A stretch of 64,000 nucleotides of DNA, from the NCBI RefSeq assembly GCF_041222825.1, contig NZ_CP139482.1:2201001-2265000 (forward strand). Reading direction: 5' to 3'. The position numbers and the translations under genes were made by a program. Position 1 is the stretch's first letter; each line of letters starts with the position of its first letter. Positions 45,238 to 53,395 of the stretch are shown here, in pieces. Under the pieces are notes generated by a model. It saw only the letters and a list, made by a program, of their open reading frames with translations, had not been told where the DNA came from and did not search any database. This stretch comes from Candidatus Thalassolituus haligoni (GTDB taxonomy: Bacteria > Pseudomonadota > Gammaproteobacteria > Pseudomonadales > Oceanobacteraceae).

Positions 45238-45449
45238 ACATCAAAGAATCTTTAGAATAACCCAACCAAACGACGTTTCAAAAAAAACGCACTAGCGGCA
45301 AAGCTAAGTTTGCAGCTATTCGAAACGGTCGTTGGAGTAAGGAAAGATTTGGCCACAATCTTTCAATAACTGCCTTACGCCGTCGGCCTGATGGGACTCT
45401 AGTACTAACCGAAATTATCCCGCGCTTCGATACCAGCATAAACATCTAA
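45234..45449 (+). pseudogene. Short ORF overlapping the helicase, stop at codon 9
   Basis: ATG 45234 overlaps the helicase TGA (ATGA). The frame reads MNIKESLE, then TAA at 45258-45260, then 62 open codons with coding-like character: QKKRTSGKAKFAAIRNGRWS through TALRRRPDGTLVLTEIIPRF to TAA 45447-45449. The junction and the single stop suggest a small basic protein of about 71 residues that lost its start region. Function unknown. Confidence 0.6.
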
Positions 45450-45565
45450 ATATCACCAAGCCAAAACTTGTCAGTCTGCTGTAACACCCTAAAAGGTAAT
45501 CGGCCATATATGCGAATGATTCTTATTTGCTATGGAGGAATTCGGGGTTTTGTTTAGGATTTCCC

Positions 45566-45634
45566 GTTTACGGACACGGACGGTGCCGGTTTACGGACAC
45601 GGACGGTGCCGGTTTACGGACACGGACGGTGCCG
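45566..45634. repeat. Three 23-bp tandem repeats at the island-core junction
   Basis: Three exact copies of a unit starting GTTTACGGACACGG at 45566, 45589 and 45612, 15 bp from the gor stop and about 116 bp beyond the short pseudogene. Unit DNA is GC-rich and has short inverted parts (CCGT-TT-ACGG in the first copy). It has no spacers and is not a CRISPR. Confidence 0.9.
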
Positions 45635-45648
45635 GTCCCTACGACAGG

Positions 45649-47004
45649 TTAACGTGCCCTCGACCGCATGGTAACAAACTCCTCCGCTGCCGTTGGATGG
45701 ATGCCGATGGTGCTGTCAAACACGGCCTTGGTAGCACCGGCGTTGATGGCAACCGCCAGGCCCTGCATGATTTCACCCGCATCCGCACCTACCATATGCA
45801 CACCCAGTACCTTGTCTGTGCTGGTTTGCACCAGCAACTTCATGTAAGAACGCTCCGGCATGCCGCTGATGGTATGTTTCATCGGACGAAAGCTGGATTC
45901 GTACACACTCAGATCACCGGCAAACTGCTCGGCAGCAGCGTCTTCGGTCAGACCTACCGTAGCAATATTGGGCTGACAAAAAACAGCGGTGGCGATGTTG
46001 TCGTACGACAGAGGCTGGGTATCATTGTCAAACTGCTGACCAACAAACTTCATCCCTTGAGCCAGTGCTACTGGCGTTAATGCGGGCGTTCCAATCACAT
46101 CACCCAGTGCGTAAATACTTGGCACCGATGTACGGAAAAAATCATCCGCAACAATAGTACCGTCCTGGCGGGTTTCAACCCCCAGGGCTGCCAGGTTCAG
46201 GCCATCGGTCATCGGCCGCCGACCGGTTGCGTACATCACACAGTCAGTGATCAAGGTGTCGCCATTGTTCAGTTTGCAGACAAGTTCTCCCTGCTCATTC
46301 TTGCTGATTGCCTCGATGTCGGCGTGGGTCTGAATACGAATCCCTTTATTGGCAATCTGCTCGGCGGCAAAGGCCTGTACGCCGGAATCAAAACCTCGCA
46401 AAATTTGTTCGCCGCGATACAGCAAGTCTGTCTCAGCACCAAGGCCATTAAAAATACCGGCGAACTCCACGGCGATATAGCCCCCACCGACGACGACAAC
46501 GCGTTGTGGGAAGGTTTCGAGAAAAAAGGCTTCGTTGGAAGTGATGGCCAGATCTGCTCCGGGAACATCCGGCTTGAAAGGCCAGCCACCAGTGGCGATC
46601 AGAATGCGCTCGGCGCTGTAATCCTTACCTTCGACGGTAACGGTGTGGACATCTTTGATGCTGGCGGTGCCGTTAATTGTGGTGACACCAGCGTTACCCA
46701 GCATCGTGCCGTAGATGCCGTTCAGACGTTCTATCTCACGGGTTTTGTTGTCACGCAGGGTCGGCCAGTCGAAACTTTTTAATTCTCCGTCAATACCGAA
46801 CCCTTTTGCTTCGGCAAATTTTTCGGCGTATTCCGAGGCATAGACAAACAGCTTTTTGGGGACACAGCCGACGTTAACGCAGGTGCCACCTAGGTAACGG
46901 TTCTCCACCACGGCAGCTTTTGCTCCTTTGGCAGCGGCCATACGTGAGGCACGCACGCCACCGGAACCGGCACCTATCACCAGCAAATCAAAATCAAACG
47001 ACAT
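45649..47004 (-). CDS. gor: Glutathione-disulfide reductase
   Basis: 451 residues from ATG 47004, with GGAGAA six bases upstream; the longer frame to 47136 is spurious. FAD site VIGAGSGGVRASRMAA, redox-active disulfide GGTCVNVGCVPKK (near 45-50), NAD(P)H site VVVGGGYIAVEF and C-terminal HPTAAEEF. It reduces oxidised glutathione with NADPH in the cytoplasm. It marks the start of the GC-richer core and lies 201 bp from gspM. Confidence 0.96.
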   Translation of the reverse strand: MSFDFDLLVIGAGSGGVRASRMAAAKGAKAAVVENRYLGGTCVNVGCVPKKLFVYASEYAEKFAEAKGFGIDGELKSFDWPTLRDNKTREIERLNGIYGTMLGNAGVTTINGTASIKDVHTVTVEGKDYSAERILIATGGWPFKPDVPGADLAITSNEAFFLETFPQRVVVVGGGYIAVEFAGIFNGLGAETDLLYRGEQILRGFDSGVQAFAAEQIANKGIRIQTHADIEAISKNEQGELVCKLNNGDTLITDCVMYATGRRPMTDGLNLAALGVETRQDGTIVADDFFRTSVPSIYALGDVIGTPALTPVALAQGMKFVGQQFDNDTQPLSYDNIATAVFCQPNIATVGLTEDAAAEQFAGDLSVYESSFRPMKHTISGMPERSYMKLLVQTSTDKVLGVHMVGADAGEIMQGLAVAINAGATKAVFDSTIGIHPTAAEEFVTMRSRAR

Positions 47005-47205
47005 AAGGGTTCTCCGTGAGTGACCAGCCGCTTCGGGGAGCCAGTCAAATAACTGCAGTCGACACCCGAAGCAGTATAGTTCGGGCTGCCACTCTGCAAT
47101 GGAATCTGGGCCACATGCTAGCTTGTTTCGGGTCAATTGCGAAATTGTTATAGCTATAAGCTATCAATTGGTAGCCATTCTTTGTCAAGCGATCCGGCAG
47201 CGTCG

Positions 47206-47718
47206 TCAGTCACTCGCCAACGTAGCCCGCACATCAACCCGACCAGGCATCTCGGCTGCATCGACGGTGATCTGGCTAACCCGGATGCTGTGACGAATTT
47301 GCAAGGATTCAACCCAGGCGATAAATACATCAAATTCGATTTTGTCGATCCAGATACGCACGCCGTTGCCATCCTGCTCGTACCGATCCAGCTTGATATT
47401 GCCGCTGCGTGCGGCCTGTGTCACCAATGGCAGAATTGGCCCTGATGTTTTATCGAGCGATGCCCCGCCAAACTTGCCTGCGTTTTCCGCAATCAAATTG
47501 TAGACTTCCAGTTTTTTGGTCAGATCCCGCTGCACCATGTGGTTTTCCCGTATCAAGGGGGCAAGCACCAGTATATAGACCAGTGCGGCAGCCAACAGCC
47601 AGGCAAGAACGCGAACCACCAGACGGTCGCGCGGTGGTAATGCGCCATACCAGTTTGTTGCACTCTGAACCTGCGGAATGGCAGTCAGGCGCTGGCGCAG
47701 CTCAAGCAATGAACTCAT
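47206..47718 (-). CDS. gspM: Type II secretion protein GspM
   Basis: 170 residues with a single N-terminal membrane helix (VLAWLLAAALVYILVLAPLI, about 38-57) and a ferredoxin-like periplasmic domain. It is the inner-membrane partner of GspL. It overlaps gspL by 4 bp and ends the gsp operon; no gspN is present before gor. Confidence 0.88.
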   Translation of the reverse strand: MSSLLELRQRLTAIPQVQSATNWYGALPPRDRLVVRVLAWLLAAALVYILVLAPLIRENHMVQRDLTKKLEVYNLIAENAGKFGGASLDKTSGPILPLVTQAARSGNIKLDRYEQDGNGVRIWIDKIEFDVFIAWVESLQIRHSIRVSQITVDAAEMPGRVDVRATLASD

Positions 47719-48917
47719 GCCGACTCTCCTATTTTCAGGCGACCTTTAACCAGGTTGTTCTCGTTGCTGGCCGATGCCACTTCAGCACTCAGACCTCGCT
47801 CGGACAAGGCTTGTCGCAAGGTCTGTAAATCGTTGAGATTACTGGCCTGAACCTCGATAACCAGCTCTTGCTGCCGCTCGTTATAACGTGCTGAGTCCAG
47901 TTTGATGGTTTTGATATTGACTGCCTGAAAGGCACTGGCAGTGACATTAATCAGATAAGCGAAGCCATGACTGGAGTTACCATTCCCTTCCGCCAACTTG
48001 CCGCGAAACTCCCTCTCCAGCGCCCGCACCCGAACGCCGGGAAACAGTTGTTTATAGAGTGACAGGCTTTGTTGATAAACATACTGTCCCTGACTGCTCA
48101 GGTGTTGATTCTGAACAAACAGCGTCGCAGCTGCGATCACCAGGCAGGCTGCGGTCATGGCTGCCAATGGTCGCCACCAGGAGCGCGGATTGTCTTCCTG
48201 CGTCTGGCGAATCTGAAACGGGCCAACCAGCATATTAACCATGCGCGTATTGGCGGTTAACGACAGCGGTGATTCACTGGCGGCGGAGGAAATATCAATG
48301 CGCTCAAAGGCATCGGCAAACCCGGTTTCAATGGTGGTGCGCAGCAGATTGGCTTGATCAAGACCCGCCGTATGAATGGTCAGTATGCCCAGATCGTGCT
48401 GGTTTTCCAGTACCGATTCCAGCACCGGCATCATGGCAAATTCATTCACCCAACCTTCAAACACACCAGGCAACTTTACCAGCCAGCCCTGATCCTGCCA
48501 GACCGCCGTGGGTGCTTCCGGTAACAGCTGGGTTTCCGGTATCAGCTCGCGCACGCTGAGGTGTAAATGTTCGGCTTGCTCCAGCAAGCGTTCGACCAGA
48601 TCGCAGGAGGCTACGTAGGCCCGTGCCCGGATTCCTATCTTGCCAGCTGGAACGATGAGGTATTCACTGATGTCGTTGATCAGGTTTTCTTCCAACGCAA
48701 AAGGTAAGGCCCGCGCCAGATGTCGGCCAGATACACCTGGCAGCTCGATCCAGTGACAGCTGTAATTGGCGGCCGACAGCACCATGCGTATCTGGGTCAG
48801 CTCGGGCTGTTCTGCAGCCCAGCTTTCAAGGCTGCGAGCCGGGCCGGCATTGCTGCTGATATCCGTCACCAGCCACTGGGCGTCACGCCCGTGCCAGCTC
48901 ACTTTGATTGTGTTCAT
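47715..48917 (-). CDS. gspL: Type II secretion protein GspL
   Basis: 400 residues. An actin-like cytoplasmic domain (ELPGVSGRHLARALPFALEENLI) binds GspE, a membrane helix lies near 253-270 (LAAMTAACLVIAAATLFV), and a periplasmic ferredoxin-like domain follows. Part of the inner-membrane platform with GspE, GspF and GspM. Confidence 0.92.
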   Translation of the reverse strand: MNTIKVSWHGRDAQWLVTDISSNAGPARSLESWAAEQPELTQIRMVLSAANYSCHWIELPGVSGRHLARALPFALEENLINDISEYLIVPAGKIGIRARAYVASCDLVERLLEQAEHLHLSVRELIPETQLLPEAPTAVWQDQGWLVKLPGVFEGWVNEFAMMPVLESVLENQHDLGILTIHTAGLDQANLLRTTIETGFADAFERIDISSAASESPLSLTANTRMVNMLVGPFQIRQTQEDNPRSWWRPLAAMTAACLVIAAATLFVQNQHLSSQGQYVYQQSLSLYKQLFPGVRVRALEREFRGKLAEGNGNSSHGFAYLINVTASAFQAVNIKTIKLDSARYNERQQELVIEVQASNLNDLQTLRQALSERGLSAEVASASNENNLVKGRLKIGESA

Positions 48918-48951
48918 GCTGTTTCTCGCTGCATATCACTTACGCTTAGGT

Positions 48952-50004
48952 TTAATTGGTCAATACGTTCTGGTTGGGCAACTCTGGTAAACGTCTTGCC
49001 TCCCGACGGGAATAGTCGCGATACAGGGTGCTGAAGTTGCCATTACCGGCATCCCGTTTCAGCAGGAATTCACAGGTGCCAGACCAGTCGCCGGAGGTGC
49101 CTATATCTACCCGACCAAACACTTCAAAATATTCTGTCTTGATGGTGAAATCATCCGCTGACCATTTGTTTTTGGCGGTGCTGGATGAGCTTGTACTGCT
49201 GTTTTGATTGTCAGAGTCGTCAGTATTGTCTGTTGTGCTGTTGTCTTCACCTGAAGCAAAACCTTTGACGGCATCCAGCGCCATAAAATCACTGACACTG
49301 GCCAGGCCGCTATCACCACGAGCGGTAACAACCGCTTGTGCATCGGCAATGGAGAAGTTCGCATCCAGTGCGGACATCACCAGCTCCGACGCGGTATTGA
49401 TATTGAGCTGGGTGGTCACCGGCAGGCACACCACATAGGGTTCCAGGGCAGTATAGGTATCGAGATCGACGCCTTCGAGCAACATCAGATCCGAGGTATG
49501 TTTGCACGTATGGTAGGCTGGCCGATAGGACGGCTCCAGGCTGAGATAATCGTTCTCGACCTGGCTGTCGGCGTCCATCCAGTTAGCCAGTCGCCCGGCG
49601 ATATCAACATCCAGCCCCAGTTCATTCAGCAGATTATAAAAGCGCTGTTGCCACACGGTATGATTGTTAGCAGCCGGTGCCAACCAGTTGAGATTGAATT
49701 TACCCTGGGCATCGGCAATACGAACAAACACCAGACCGTTATCCATCGGGAAGGTACGATCAATAGCCCAATCTTCCAGCCCATGGTCGATATCCGGGTC
49801 ATTCTCCCAATCCAGATACAGGCCACTACGGACAACGCTGTCGACGCCTTGCAACAGCACCCGCGCTTGCTGTCGTGCCAGTTGCGCCGTGGCACGCTGT
49901 ATATCCCGCGACTGGCGCTCAATCAGCACCGTTGCCAAAACGCTGACTACGGCAAAAATCAGCAGCACAATCAGCAAGGCTATTCCGGTTTGTTGGCGGC
50001 GCAT
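48952..50004 (-). CDS. gspK: Type II secretion minor pseudopilin GspK
   Basis: 350 residues. It starts MRRQQTGIALLIVLLIFAV, a prepilin-type leader that lacks the usual Glu at +5, as is normal for GspK. The large globular domain includes a helix-hairpin-helix-like repeat (VVCLPVTTQLNINTASELVMSAL) and a long Asp/Ser/Thr linker (NSTTDNTDDSDNQNSSTSSSS). It caps the pseudopilus tip with GspI and GspJ. It overlaps gspJ by 1 bp. Confidence 0.92.
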   Translation of the reverse strand: MRRQQTGIALLIVLLIFAVVSVLATVLIERQSRDIQRATAQLARQQARVLLQGVDSVVRSGLYLDWENDPDIDHGLEDWAIDRTFPMDNGLVFVRIADAQGKFNLNWLAPAANNHTVWQQRFYNLLNELGLDVDIAGRLANWMDADSQVENDYLSLEPSYRPAYHTCKHTSDLMLLEGVDLDTYTALEPYVVCLPVTTQLNINTASELVMSALDANFSIADAQAVVTARGDSGLASVSDFMALDAVKGFASGEDNSTTDNTDDSDNQNSSTSSSSTAKNKWSADDFTIKTEYFEVFGRVDIGTSGDWSGTCEFLLKRDAGNGNFSTLYRDYSRREARRLPELPNQNVLTN

Positions 50005-50717
50005 CAGAGATCCTCGCCATCATGGGGAAGGACCCAGAGTCGCGTTGCATCACCAATCACCGGCAAGGTCATTTCCCAGCGCAGACCTTGTGGGATGACG
50101 GATTCATTACTGCTCTGCAATACCGGCCAGCTGCTGTACCACTCCGAGCCAGTGCGTTCGCCATCACTACTGATGGTATCGGCCAGCAAGGATATTTGCA
50201 GTCCATCTATCTGATCCAGTACCACCATACTTCTTGGCTCGCTGTCGTAACCACGATCCAGTACCGGCCAGACATAACGCACCAGACAATCACCCTCAGG
50301 TTCTTCTATTCCCCAACCAGCGAGTCGACGCCTGGCCGCCTCACAGGTATCGCTGTCGATGCTTTCCAGCCGGTAGGCAATACGCTGTAATTCCGAGCGA
50401 GGATTTTCTATCCCGGGCCGATTGCGCCAGCCGGTGCGGGTCAGCTCCAGCAGGTAATCGCCATCTTCGAGCCGCAGCGATGATTGCTCATCGCCGTACT
50501 CATCAAGAATAGGCCGATTGATGAATTGCTCGACATCACGACTGACAACGGCATTCAGGCGTTGCAACGCGACCAGCTGTTCCGACCGTGCTTCCGTCGA
50601 ATCCCGTGCCACAATGATGGTATTCAGCAGTTGCACCGAGCCGACGCTGATTGAGGCCGTGATGGCCACGGCGACAATCACTTCCAGCAAGGTAAAACCC
50701 AGAGGACGATGCATCAT
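50004..50717 (-). CDS. gspJ: Type II secretion minor pseudopilin GspJ
   Basis: 237 residues with prepilin cleavage motif PLG-FTLLEVIVAVAI at the N-terminus. The later part has AYRLESIDSD and RYVWPVLDRG, as in GspJ. Tip pseudopilin. It overlaps gspI by 4 bp. Confidence 0.92.
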   Translation of the reverse strand: MMHRPLGFTLLEVIVAVAITASISVGSVQLLNTIIVARDSTEARSEQLVALQRLNAVVSRDVEQFINRPILDEYGDEQSSLRLEDGDYLLELTRTGWRNRPGIENPRSELQRIAYRLESIDSDTCEAARRRLAGWGIEEPEGDCLVRYVWPVLDRGYDSEPRSMVVLDQIDGLQISLLADTISSDGERTGSEWYSSWPVLQSSNESVIPQGLRWEMTLPVIGDATRLWVLPHDGEDL

Positions 50718-51097
50718 CCGTGCTCACCCATCACCGTAGTGAGGTTAACAAGCGAATAATCAGGGTCATTGTCCAGTGACACCGATACAGTCACGCGCAC
50801 GACAGCGGGAAAATCGGTTTTTTCCACCTTGGTCAGAGTAATCCACTCACGGTTGACCATTTTGACGGAATCCCGGGTGGAGCCTGTTTTTGGCAGGCTA
50901 TGACTAAGACGCATCTCGGTGAGGCGATTTTCGGCGACCCAGGACGCCATCGTTTTGTTTTCCAGCGTCAGCAGCGTATTGGCGGCCTGGCTGGTGGTGC
51001 CACTGATCACAATGGCGATGGAGGCAAAAATGGTCAGTGCAATCATTACTTCCAGCAGCGTAAAACCACCCGCTCCTGATCTGGAGTTAATGCTCAT
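50714..51097 (-). CDS. gspI: Type II secretion minor pseudopilin GspI
   Basis: 127 residues from ATG 51097, which overlaps the end of gspH by 11 bp; the frame upstream to 51172 lies within gspH and is rejected. Prepilin motif GAGG-FTLLEVMIALTIF; NKTMASWVAENRLTEMRL is the GspI signature. It starts the assembly of the tip complex. Confidence 0.92.
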   Translation of the reverse strand: MSINSRSGAGGFTLLEVMIALTIFASIAIVISGTTSQAANTLLTLENKTMASWVAENRLTEMRLSHSLPKTGSTRDSVKMVNREWITLTKVEKTDFPAVVRVTVSVSLDNDPDYSLVNLTTVMGEHG

Positions 51098-51725
51098 AAC
51101 GCACCAGCTCCTTCCAGACCGGATTAAATCCATCACCATGAATGACAAAGGCAAAGCGACTGTCAGCGTCATGACCGATGGTCAGGTCAAACGCGGTATA
51201 TTCTTCGGATGATAGAAACTGCAAGGCGGGTAATGGACCGTTGTCGTTGTCCAGCAACGCTTCAAAGTCGACTTCGGCATCGTCAACCTCCAGTGTCATC
51301 GTCATACCTTCAGGCACTTCGGGTGCCCCCAGGGAAGCACTGGAGTAAGCCTGCCAGGGATTTTTGGCGATCTCGCTGAGTTCTTCAACTGACAGAGTGC
51401 CCTTGTTGGCCTGCTGGCGAACATCTTGCCACGACAGCAATATCAACTCGTCCCGATCCATTGCCAGACCAAGGTCAAGATTGCGATAGGCCGCTTCTTC
51501 CCGGTAAAGATTCATCTCAATCACCAGCGTGGTGGCAAAGCGCCCGGTTTCATCCTGGATCTGGGTGTCGCTGGCATTCAGATTCACCAACGATAACAGG
51601 CCACCGATGATCACCAGCACAACCATCAATTCAAGCAGGGTAAATCCGCTCGACTGACGCCGCAACCTGAGTGGATACACGATCTGACGGGGAGATGTCA
51701 CAACAAGGAACCATTTGCCGGGCAA
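51087..51725 (-). CDS. gspH: Type II secretion minor pseudopilin GspH
   Basis: 212 residues if started at ATG 51725; the leader of about 27 residues is long, so a later start is possible. Prepilin motif SSG-FTLLELMVVLVIIGGLLSL, then a GspH/FimT domain (ATTLVIEMNLYREEAAYRN). A minor pseudopilin between GspG and the tip. Confidence 0.88.
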   Translation of the reverse strand: MPGKWFLVVTSPRQIVYPLRLRRQSSGFTLLELMVVLVIIGGLLSLVNLNASDTQIQDETGRFATTLVIEMNLYREEAAYRNLDLGLAMDRDELILLSWQDVRQQANKGTLSVEELSEIAKNPWQAYSSASLGAPEVPEGMTMTLEVDDAEVDFEALLDNDNGPLPALQFLSSEEYTAFDLTIGHDADSRFAFVIHGDGFNPVWKELVRYEH

Positions 51726-51746
51726 GGCCCGGCACCAGGTAAGACA

Positions 51747-52175
51747 TTATTCCGGATAAGAAATATCGGCGTATTCTGCTTCACCGCCTTCTTGTCCATC
51801 CGCGCCCAGAGAGACAATTTCGTATTGACCTTTCTCTAGGTAATACAAAAATTCATTACCCCAGGCATCGGTCGGCACCTTGCTGCCTTTCAGGTAACCA
51901 CTGCTCCGGTAGTTCTTTGGTTCCGGCGAAGAGGATGGTTTCTTGACCAATGCCTCCAGGCCTTGTTCGGTGGTTGGGTAGGTGAAGTTGTCCAGCTTGT
52001 ACATATCCAGAGCGCCCTCAATCAGCTTCATCTGGCTCTTGGTGGTTTTAACCTGAGCATCCGTCGCGGAACCGATAATGTTGGTGGCGACCAGTGCCAT
52101 GATGCTGCCAATGATGGCCAGTACCACCATCACTTCGAGCAGGGTAAAACCTTGTACGCGCTTGCGGGTTTGCAT
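51747..52175 (-). CDS. gspG: Type II secretion major pseudopilin GspG
   Basis: 142 residues. Short leader and cleavage motif VQG-FTLLEVMVVLAIIGSIMAL, then the calcium-site region TDAWGNEFLYYLEKGQYEIVSLGADG of the major pseudopilin. Main subunit of the pseudopilus. It is 9 bp downstream of gspF. Confidence 0.96.
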   Translation of the reverse strand: MQTRKRVQGFTLLEVMVVLAIIGSIMALVATNIIGSATDAQVKTTKSQMKLIEGALDMYKLDNFTYPTTEQGLEALVKKPSSSPEPKNYRSSGYLKGSKVPTDAWGNEFLYYLEKGQYEIVSLGADGQEGGEAEYADISYPE

Positions 52176-52184
52176 GTATTTCTC

Positions 52185-53393
52185 CTAACGAACCATATTT
52201 TGCAATTCAAGAATGGGCATCATGATAGCGGCAACAATCAGGGCAACAATCGCCCCCATGGTCAGCAGCATCATGGGCTCAAAAATTTTGACCATCGCTG
52301 AGACTGTATTTTCCAGCGTAGTTTCCTGCTGCTGGGCGGTTTTTGCCAACATGGCATCAAGCTCACCACTGTTTTCACCGCTGGCAATCATGTGCAGCAT
52401 GATCGGGGCAAAGTAGCCGGTGTGATCCAGCGACTTGTGCAGACTGCCACCTTCGCTGACTTCTACTGTAGCTTCGGCCAATGCTTTCTGGATTGGTATG
52501 TTTTCAACCACCTGGCTGGCGATACGCATGGCTTCAACCAGTGGCACACCGGAACTGGTCAGAATCGCCAACGTACTGCCAAATCGTGCGGTATTGGCAT
52601 CCTTGGCAAAACCACCTATGCCGGGTATTGCCAACATAAAAGCATGAAACTTCCCCCGAAATACCGGACTTCGCATGGCCTGGCCAAACAAGAGCACGGC
52701 GGCAACAACGGCAATCAGAATATACAGGCCGTAATCGGTAATCAGATGACTGAGGTCGAGCATAAATTGCGTTAGTGCTGGTAGTTCCTGACCATTTTTC
52801 ACAAACACATCAACAATGTCGGGGACAACGTACGTCAGCAGGCCAACAACGATGCCAATCGCCACAATACTGAGAATAAGAGGATACATCGCCGCCAGCT
52901 TGATCTTCTGATCGGCAGACTGCCGTGCTTCGGTGTAATCGGCCAGACGATTCAAGACGCCATCCAGATGTCCGGCGTGCTCGCCGGCACTGACCGTTGA
53001 TCGATACAGATGCGGAAACGCCTTGGGATATTCCGCCAATGCCTTGGCCAGGGTGTAGCCTTCCAGCACCTTGGCTCTGATCGCCAGGATCATCGCCTTT
53101 ATCTTGGCTTTGCCGGTTTGTTCGGACAGTGCTCTCAGCGCCTCATCAATGGGTAATCCGGCACCGATCAAGGTTGCCAGCTGCCGCGTCAATAATGCCA
53201 GATCCGGCACCGACATACCGGGGCCTCGTCCGCCGGCACTGCTCTTCTGCTTGACACTGGTTGATTCCACCGACAGTGGCATCCAACCCTTGTCACGCAG
53301 CTTCTGACGCACCTGCCGAGCGCTGTCGGCCTCAATCACGCCTTTAAGCTGCTTGCCCTTTGCATCGAGCGCCTGATAAAGAAATGCAGCCAT
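52185..53393 (-). CDS. gspF: Type II secretion inner-membrane protein GspF
   Basis: 402 residues with two GspF/PilC-type domains, three membrane helices and the signature LATLIGAGLPIDEALRALSEQ in the first domain and its repeat STLAILTSSGVPLVEAMRIA in the second. Central platform protein that couples the ATPase to pseudopilus growth. It is 2 bp downstream of gspE. Confidence 0.95.
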   Translation of the reverse strand: MAAFLYQALDAKGKQLKGVIEADSARQVRQKLRDKGWMPLSVESTSVKQKSSAGGRGPGMSVPDLALLTRQLATLIGAGLPIDEALRALSEQTGKAKIKAMILAIRAKVLEGYTLAKALAEYPKAFPHLYRSTVSAGEHAGHLDGVLNRLADYTEARQSADQKIKLAAMYPLILSIVAIGIVVGLLTYVVPDIVDVFVKNGQELPALTQFMLDLSHLITDYGLYILIAVVAAVLLFGQAMRSPVFRGKFHAFMLAIPGIGGFAKDANTARFGSTLAILTSSGVPLVEAMRIASQVVENIPIQKALAEATVEVSEGGSLHKSLDHTGYFAPIMLHMIASGENSGELDAMLAKTAQQQETTLENTVSAMVKIFEPMMLLTMGAIVALIVAAIMMPILELQNMVR

Positions 53394-53395
53394 AA

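Noticed and set aside
45566..45634. Possible CRISPR array
   Set aside because: The three 23-bp units are directly joined with no spacers, and no cas genes are nearby.
45532..46080. 182-codon plus-strand frame through the 23-bp repeats
   Set aside because: Most of it is antisense to gor, and the repeat part gives only low-complexity residues.
49336..50214. 292-codon open frame opposite gspK/gspJ
   Set aside because: It crosses two real genes on the other strand and shows no family features.
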